A stretch of 64,000 nt of DNA, from NCBI RefSeq assembly GCF_043194295.1, contig NZ_JBAFVK010000005.1. One strand, 5' to 3'. The notes below the pieces were generated by a model that was given only the letters and a program-made list of their open reading frames with translations, ran no database searches and was not told where the DNA came from. The stretch comes from Xanthobacter autotrophicus (GTDB lineage Bacteria; Pseudomonadota; Alphaproteobacteria; Rhizobiales; Xanthobacteraceae). Of the stretch, positions 59,307 to 64,000 are shown one piece after another; position 1 is the stretch's first letter, and every line of letters begins with the position of its first letter. A program made the translations under genes and the position numbers.

Positions 59307-59367
59307 GGGCGGCGGGGAGTGCCCCGCCGCGTCAGCCGCCTATCTCAGGTGCGGGCGCCTTCGCCCC

Positions 59368-60894
59368 TCACATGCGCTGGGTATAGGCGAGGGCGGGCGC
59401 GCGGAACACATAGGTGGGCAGGTCCGCCACCGCGGTGCCGGAAAAGCGCGATTTCAGGCCGAACGAGGCATCCCGCGAGAAGGCGGTGGCCACCACTTCG
59501 TGGGGCGGCGCCATGAAGGTGGCGAGCTGCCGCAGCTCCGGCGTGCGCAGATACAGTTCCGTGGCGAGGCTCGGCGACAGGAACAGCCGGCCGAACGTGA
59601 TCTCGCTGACCCGGGCGCGCGGCTTTCCGGGGGTCGCGGGCGCGTGGGCCACGGTCGGGGTAGGGGCGTTGGGCATCATGCCGCCCGAGAGGGCGCTGCG
59701 CTGCTCGCTCAGGGGGCCCGGAGAGGCATAGCCCAGCGCCGGACCGTCTTCGCTCGCCACGCCGCGGGTGATGACGGCGGGCAACGGCGCCGCACCGGCA
59801 TTGGAGCCGGGCGCGGTCAGGCTCGCCACCCGGGCGTCGCGACCACCGGCCTCGGCCGGGCGACGCTGGGGCAGAGGGGCGAACAGGCTGGCATTGGCGG
59901 CCACCAGCGCTCCGGCGGCGATCTCGGCCGGACGGGACGGGGGCACGGGCGCGGTCGCCACCTGGACGGCGGCGGTGGCCGGCGCGGGTTTGGCGCTGGC
60001 GCGGGCGGGCGCGGTTTCCTGGGTGGCGGGCTCCTGGGCGCTGGCGGCGGCCGCGACGGTGGTGGTCTCGCCGCCCTCGTCGTCCTCCGCATCCTTCTTG
60101 CCGAACAGGCCGGAGAAGAAGTTCTTCACGCCCTTGCCGCCATCGGCCGAAGCCACGGCGACGCCGGCCTTGGAGCCGCGGGCCTGGATTTCGGCGAGGG
60201 CCGCCGCATAGCCCGAGAGCGGGCGTCCATCGGTGCCCACATGCACGGTCTTGCCGTCGGGGAAGACGCGGGCGAGCTGGTCATGGGTCATGCGCGGCCA
60301 GTGGCGCACGTTGCCCGTGTCCATGTGGACGAAGGGCGAGCCCGAGGTGGGATAGAAGCCCACGCCGCCCCGCTGGAGCCGAAGGCCGGCCACGCGCAGC
60401 TCGGTGAGGTTCACGCCCGGAATATAGAAATCCATGGCCCGGCCCAGCATGTGCTGGGAGAATTTCGCCACGCCGCTGGAGCGCGCGCGCAGCATGGAAT
60501 TGGTCTCGGGCGAGCGGTAGGAGGACACGATCTGGATGGGCGCCGTGGCGTCGGTCTCGCGATAGACCTCCCATACGATGTCGAACAGGGCCGGATCCAT
60601 CTGCGTGGACTTCTGGTTGCGCCAGTCCCGCAGGAAATGATTGAGCTGGGCCAGTACCTCGCCGTCATAGCGGCCGTTCTTCTTGAAGGTGAAGCTGCCG
60701 CTCTCGCCGGAATGGGTGTGGTGCAGGGTGATGGTGCGGGTGTCGCCGTTGGCCACCGCATTCTGCAGCGACGAGGTGCCGGCGATCAGCAGGCTCGTCC
60801 CGATGGCGACCGCCCGGAGCGCAGGCAGCCCTGCGAAGCGCAAGGCTTTTGCGCGCAGGGATCGGGCGGCGGTGGTCGCGGAACGGATGGCCAA
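59368..60894 (-). CDS. DUF882 (M15-like) zinc peptidase, exported
   Basis: 508 residues. A signal/anchor (about 20-48) precedes a DUF882 domain (about 50-230) related to M15 carboxypeptidases such as MepK/YcbK, which cleave peptidoglycan cross-links. The zinc-site residues lie in VSSYRSPETN, SQHMLGRAMDFYIPG and PFVHMDTGNVRHWPR. The long C-terminal half (about 260-508) is Ala/Pro-rich, low complexity, with a less regular end domain (ARVSEITFGRLFLSPSLATE). ATG 60894. Next to it lies an L,D-transpeptidase gene on the same strand, which suggests joint work on 3-3 cross-links. Confidence 0.9.
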   Translation of the reverse strand: MAIRSATTAARSLRAKALRFAGLPALRAVAIGTSLLIAGTSSLQNAVANGDTRTITLHHTHSGESGSFTFKKNGRYDGEVLAQLNHFLRDWRNQKSTQMDPALFDIVWEVYRETDATAPIQIVSSYRSPETNSMLRARSSGVAKFSQHMLGRAMDFYIPGVNLTELRVAGLRLQRGGVGFYPTSGSPFVHMDTGNVRHWPRMTHDQLARVFPDGKTVHVGTDGRPLSGYAAALAEIQARGSKAGVAVASADGGKGVKNFFSGLFGKKDAEDDEGGETTTVAAAASAQEPATQETAPARASAKPAPATAAVQVATAPVPPSRPAEIAAGALVAANASLFAPLPQRRPAEAGGRDARVASLTAPGSNAGAAPLPAVITRGVASEDGPALGYASPGPLSEQRSALSGGMMPNAPTPTVAHAPATPGKPRARVSEITFGRLFLSPSLATELYLRTPELRQLATFMAPPHEVVATAFSRDASFGLKSRFSGTAVADLPTYVFRAPALAYTQRM

Positions 60895-61258
60895 TGTCTC
60901 GAACCCGAGGCTCAGATGTCAAGGACGCCGCGACTGTTGCCGCGACGCTATGGGATGAGAGTCTTGTCGGGTTCGGTTAAGGGTGAGTTGACACCCCGCG
61001 CCCCCATGCGGCCGCCGCCGAGGTTTCCCCCATTGATCGGTCACGGGTCCGTGAGTTATCGGCGGAGTGTGGCAAAAACGTGCCGCTCCTTTCGGCAGGC
61101 TGTGGCTTTGCCGCACCAGGCAACCTGTTACGTGCGATATTCACAGGGTCAAAATGCGGCAGACTGACGCGCTATCGCAGCGCGATATGTTTCAAATCAT
61201 TGAAAAATAAAGGGACGGCCGTTGGGCCGTCCCTGTCGTGGCGGTATGGTGTGAAGGG
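60895..61258. other. 364-bp gap between L,D-transpeptidase and DUF882 genes
   Basis: Holds the transpeptidase terminator, a palindrome TATCGC-AGC-GCGATA (61173-61187) and presumably the DUF882 promoter. No gene was recognised. Confidence 0.55.
61203..61233 (-). terminator. Intrinsic terminator of the L,D-transpeptidase gene
   Basis: Nine-bp stem GGGACGGCC/GGCCGTCCC (61212-61220 with 61225-61233) with a GTTG loop, followed on the minus strand by TTTATTTTT. Confidence 0.85.
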
Positions 61259-63289
61259 TCAGCGCGTCTTGGGCGCGGTACCCCGGGTGGAAGTGCCGTC
61301 GGCGATTCGCTGCTTGCTGGTGAGGCCGAGCAGGGTCTTGGTCTCGGCATTGATGCCGTAGAGGTCCTCGCGCACCGCAAGGCGGCCGGCATCGTCCACC
61401 ACCACGTTGAAATAGACGATGTGCACCGGGAAGCGCTGCTTCAGGTTCACATAGCGCTCGGAGCTGCCGAACATCTTGCCGATGCGCGACTGGGTCCAGT
61501 TGTCGTTGGGCAGGCCGAGATTGAAGATGACCTCGCCGAACTTGAGCGGCTCATAGACCCGCACGCAGCCATGGCTGTAGGCGCGCCGGTCGTTCTGGAA
61601 CAGCGCCTTGGACGGGGTGTCGTGCAGGTAGACCGAATGGTCGTTGGGGAACATGAACTTGATGCGTCCCAAGGCGTTGCGTTCGCTGGGCACCTGCCGG
61701 AAGGAATAGCCGCCGGACCCGTTGCGCACCACTTCGATGCCGCGCCGCGCCAGCGCCGAGGGGTCGGAGCGCAAAAGCGGCATCATTTCGTTGCGGGCGA
61801 TGGACGGCGGGATGTTCCACGCCGGGTTCACCACGATGTACTGCATCTCGCGCGTGAGCAGGGGGGTCGGCGTCTCCGGCTTGCCCACCACTACGCGCGT
61901 CTCGTGGATCTCATGGCCGCTCTGGTAGATGCGGACCAGGAATTCCGGAATGTTCACCATCACATAGGCTTCGCCGAGGTCACGCGGCAGCCAGCGCCAG
62001 CGCTCCATGTTGGCGATCACGTCCGACTTCAGGCTGCCGCCGCCCGGGGTGGCGCCGGCGTTGAGGGCGGCGATGGTGGAGGGGCCGATGATGCCCGTGG
62101 GCTTGATCTTGGCGGCCTCCTGGAAGGCCTTCACCGCATCCACCAGCGCCGGGTCATAGGCGTTGTCGTCCGCTGCCCGGCCGGTGATGCCGAGGCGGGT
62201 GCGCAGGGTGGGAATACGCGGGTCGCTGGCGCCGGGGCGGATCTGCGCGCCGGGCGGAACGGCGACCACGCCAGGGGTCTGGCCGGTCACCCGGGCGAGC
62301 TGCGCCTTCAGGGCGCGATAGCCGGCATGGGTCGGGTTGAAGGCGGCCAGCGCCGCATTGGCATCGGGGGCATAGGCCACCTTGGCCAGCACCGCCGTGG
62401 GATCGGGAATATCGCGCACCGGCGTCACCAGCGCCGAGATGCGGCCGGGATCGAAGCGGCCGGCCTGGGCGTGGCGGGCATAGGTGAGGACGGCGACGGC
62501 GAGCTTCAGCTCGGTGCGGGCGAGATCTGCGGCGGTGGCGCCGGGCCTCGGCAGGGGCACCGCATAATCGGTGGGCTCAAGGCCGTCCTCGCCGGCGGCC
62601 TCGAAGCGGGCGATGGCCGCCTTGCCACGGGCGTCGACGCCCTTCAGGCCCACGAACACCGGCATGTTCTGCCGTGCGCCGTAGAAGGCGACGAGGGCTT
62701 CCTGCTCCTTCTTCGATGAGGTGACGCTCTCGGGCGTGGCCAGCAGCGCCGCGATGGCCTCGGCCACGGGGGCGAGAGGATCTTCGGCGGCGACCGTCAC
62801 CGGGGGCGTCGCGGGGGCCGGGGTCACGGCCGGTGCGGGCGCGGCGATTGTCGCAGCAGGCTGCACTGCAGCCGGCTGTGCCGGGGCGGGCGCCGTCTCG
62901 GCGTGGGCGGGCTGCGCGGGCGCGGACGGGTGCGACGGATGGATCTGCGGCGTATCGCCGGCCGAATCCACGCCACCGCGCACGGGCGCGGACGATGTCG
63001 GGGCGGAGACGGGTGCAGGCGTTGCGGCGGCAGCGCGGGGGGCGGAGGCCGTCACGGGAGGCAGCGGCGTGGTGAGAGGCGCGTCGCCCGTTCCCATGCC
63101 GGCATTGCTGGTGACCGGCACGGCGGCGGGCGGGTCGGGCTGCTCCGCCCAGGCGGGCATGGCCACGGCAAGTGAAGCGGCGAGCGATGCGCCCACGAGG
63201 CCCCGGGCCATCAGCCGGGCAAGTGGTCCCGCCACCCCCTCGTCCTGGTGCCGAAACCCTTTAGCCCCGTACCTACTGGCCCCAAACAT
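61259..63289 (-). CDS. L,D-transpeptidase (YkuD family, YcbB/LdtD-like)
   Basis: 676 residues. An N-terminal signal/anchor (MARGLVGASLAASLAVAMPA) is followed by a long Ala/Pro-rich linker (about 60-175). Then come a scaffold domain (about 190-370), a peptidoglycan-binding domain (VDAVKAFQEAAKIKPTGIIG) and the YkuD catalytic domain (about 450-620). The active site is visible as YLHDTPSK and RRAYSHGCVRVYEP, with the nucleophilic Cys in SHGC. It makes 3-3 cross-links in peptidoglycan. ATG 63289 with GAGGAGAAGG upstream is the clear start. A good terminator follows. Confidence 0.95.
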   Translation of the reverse strand: MFGASRYGAKGFRHQDEGVAGPLARLMARGLVGASLAASLAVAMPAWAEQPDPPAAVPVTSNAGMGTGDAPLTTPLPPVTASAPRAAAATPAPVSAPTSSAPVRGGVDSAGDTPQIHPSHPSAPAQPAHAETAPAPAQPAAVQPAATIAAPAPAVTPAPATPPVTVAAEDPLAPVAEAIAALLATPESVTSSKKEQEALVAFYGARQNMPVFVGLKGVDARGKAAIARFEAAGEDGLEPTDYAVPLPRPGATAADLARTELKLAVAVLTYARHAQAGRFDPGRISALVTPVRDIPDPTAVLAKVAYAPDANAALAAFNPTHAGYRALKAQLARVTGQTPGVVAVPPGAQIRPGASDPRIPTLRTRLGITGRAADDNAYDPALVDAVKAFQEAAKIKPTGIIGPSTIAALNAGATPGGGSLKSDVIANMERWRWLPRDLGEAYVMVNIPEFLVRIYQSGHEIHETRVVVGKPETPTPLLTREMQYIVVNPAWNIPPSIARNEMMPLLRSDPSALARRGIEVVRNGSGGYSFRQVPSERNALGRIKFMFPNDHSVYLHDTPSKALFQNDRRAYSHGCVRVYEPLKFGEVIFNLGLPNDNWTQSRIGKMFGSSERYVNLKQRFPVHIVYFNVVVDDAGRLAVREDLYGINAETKTLLGLTSKQRIADGTSTRGTAPKTR

Positions 63290-63384
63290 GGCCTTCTCCT
63301 CGCCGCAGCCCCGCCCGTTGGTGCCCCGCTCCGGGGTTCCGATCAACTCACAAGCTTGAGCGGGCAAAGGTTTTCACTCACTTG

Positions 63385-64000
63385 TCACTCAGCGGCAACA
63401 AACCGCTCGACGGATGGTTCCCCGTCGCGGTTGCGGCCTACCGCGTCAAGGTCCAGCTCGGCGAGCTTGCGGTAGAGGGTGGAGCGGCCGATGCCGAGAC
63501 GGCGGGCCACCTCCGCCATGCGCCCGCCGTAGAGGTGGCAGGCAAAGCGGATGGCCTCGGCCTCGATCTGCTCCAGCCGCCGGGCATGGCCGGCGGCATC
63601 GAGGCGGGCATAGGCCAGGCTGTCGCTGCGCAGCGTCGGGGGCAGCAGGGCGTCGGGACTGCTGTCGCGGACGGTCTGCGCCACGGCGAACGGGCCGGAC
63701 GCGGGGGTGAAGGCCACCACATTGTCCGGCTGCGCGTTTTCCGGCTGCACAGCGTCCGGCTGGGTCCGCGCGGGCCGGGTCGCCGGTGGCGCGGCGCGGC
63801 CGAGGGCCACCGCATTGGCAAGGGCTACCTGAAGGCGGAGCACGCCGGCCGGCTTCACCACGAAATCCCGGGCGCCGGAGCGAATGGCGCCCGAGGCGGC
63901 ATCGAGCCCGGCCGCCGTCACCTGCACCACCACCGGAACCGCAAGTCCGCGCGCCGCCATGGCGTCGAGCACGCCCATGCCGTCGAGGCCGGGCACCACC
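63385..64000 (-). CDS. Response regulator with Fis-type DNA-binding domain (5' end outside window)
   Basis: C-terminal 205 residues of a regulator; the coding sequence enters from beyond base 64000. It begins inside the receiver domain (VPGLDGMGVLDAM after the phospho-Asp; VVVQVTAAG; the conserved Lys in DFVVKPAG). After a Pro/Gln-rich linker it ends with a Fis-like helix-turn-helix (CHLYGGRMAEVARRLGIGRS then TLYRKLAELDLDAVG). There is no AAA+ sigma-54 interaction domain between the two, so it is of the short NtrC-type or PrrA/ActR-like layout. The target genes are unknown. Confidence 0.85.
   Translation of the reverse strand, partial: VVPGLDGMGVLDAMAARGLAVPVVVQVTAAGLDAASGAIRSGARDFVVKPAGVLRLQVALANAVALGRAAPPATRPARTQPDAVQPENAQPDNVVAFTPASGPFAVAQTVRDSSPDALLPPTLRSDSLAYARLDAAGHARRLEQIEAEAIRFACHLYGGRMAEVARRLGIGRSTLYRKLAELDLDAVGRNRDGEPSVERFVAAE

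Overview
The window is high-GC (roughly two thirds or more) chromosomal DNA of an alphaproteobacterium in the Hyphomicrobiales. The general stress response genes (phyR, ecfG, a HisKA_2 kinase), gapR (DUF2312), timA-mltA-smr, hsp20-DUF1150, hpf-ptsN, a long L,D-transpeptidase and the intergenic palindromes with CTAGRGC ends all point there. The gene content best fits the Xanthobacteraceae (Xanthobacter/Azorhizobium-like). That family-level call is inference. No rRNA, tRNA, CRISPR array, intact insertion sequence or prophage was found. Most of the window is housekeeping sequence.

Layout. 1-831: 3' end of a heavy-metal P-type ATPase. 0.9-12.4 kb: argG, a PAP2 phosphatase, a DsbA-type isomerase, a membrane-anchored hypothetical, purA, rsmB, a heparinase-like gene, a methyltransferase, gloB and a cupin. 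12.5-21.8 kb: a stress-response island with ecfG, a KGG-repeat protein, a HisKA_2 kinase with a degenerate ATP site, phyR, a DUF883 protein, a hybrid histidine kinase and a PRC-barrel protein. Several of these are preceded by GGAAC-N16/17-CGTT-type promoters, and no nepR is recognisable. 22.1-27.3 kb: TerB-like protein, class I glutamine amidotransferase, TIM-barrel isomerase-like protein, FMN-binding glutamate-synthase-like protein, hsp20-DUF1150. 27.4-31.7 kb: ptsN, hpf, cytochrome b561, a RibD reductase domain and ribA. 31.8-35.2 kb: a catabolic-looking group (SDR, cupin dioxygenase, two-subunit transketolase) with a perfect 12-bp palindrome upstream. 35.4-41.3 kb: Bax-inhibitor-1 family protein, an outer-membrane-like protein, EamA/LysR pair, alpha/beta hydrolase, glucokinase. 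41.9-48.0 kb: timA-mltA-smr, pdeM, NUDIX, priA. 48.1-56.1 kb: amidohydrolase-type decarboxylase, then obgE-[vapC remnant]-proB-[six-TM protein]-proA-nadD-rsfS-rlmH-rpmJ. 56.2-64.0 kb: TPR protein, DUF1036, EamA, gapR, DUF882 peptidase, L,D-transpeptidase, and a Fis-type response regulator cut by the window end.

How the parts work together. The clearest functional unit is the general stress response module, where EcfG probably transcribes its own gene, phyR and effector genes. The second is the proline/NAD/ribosome-assembly run, whose compact order is interrupted twice, by a decayed toxin remnant and by an orphan membrane gene. The third is the transketolase/dioxygenase group. Two families of intergenic palindromes are scattered between operons. 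I found no clear-cut novel defence or mobile system. The most interesting leads are the altered general-stress locus, the vapC fossil, and the transketolase/dioxygenase group with its operator-like palindrome.
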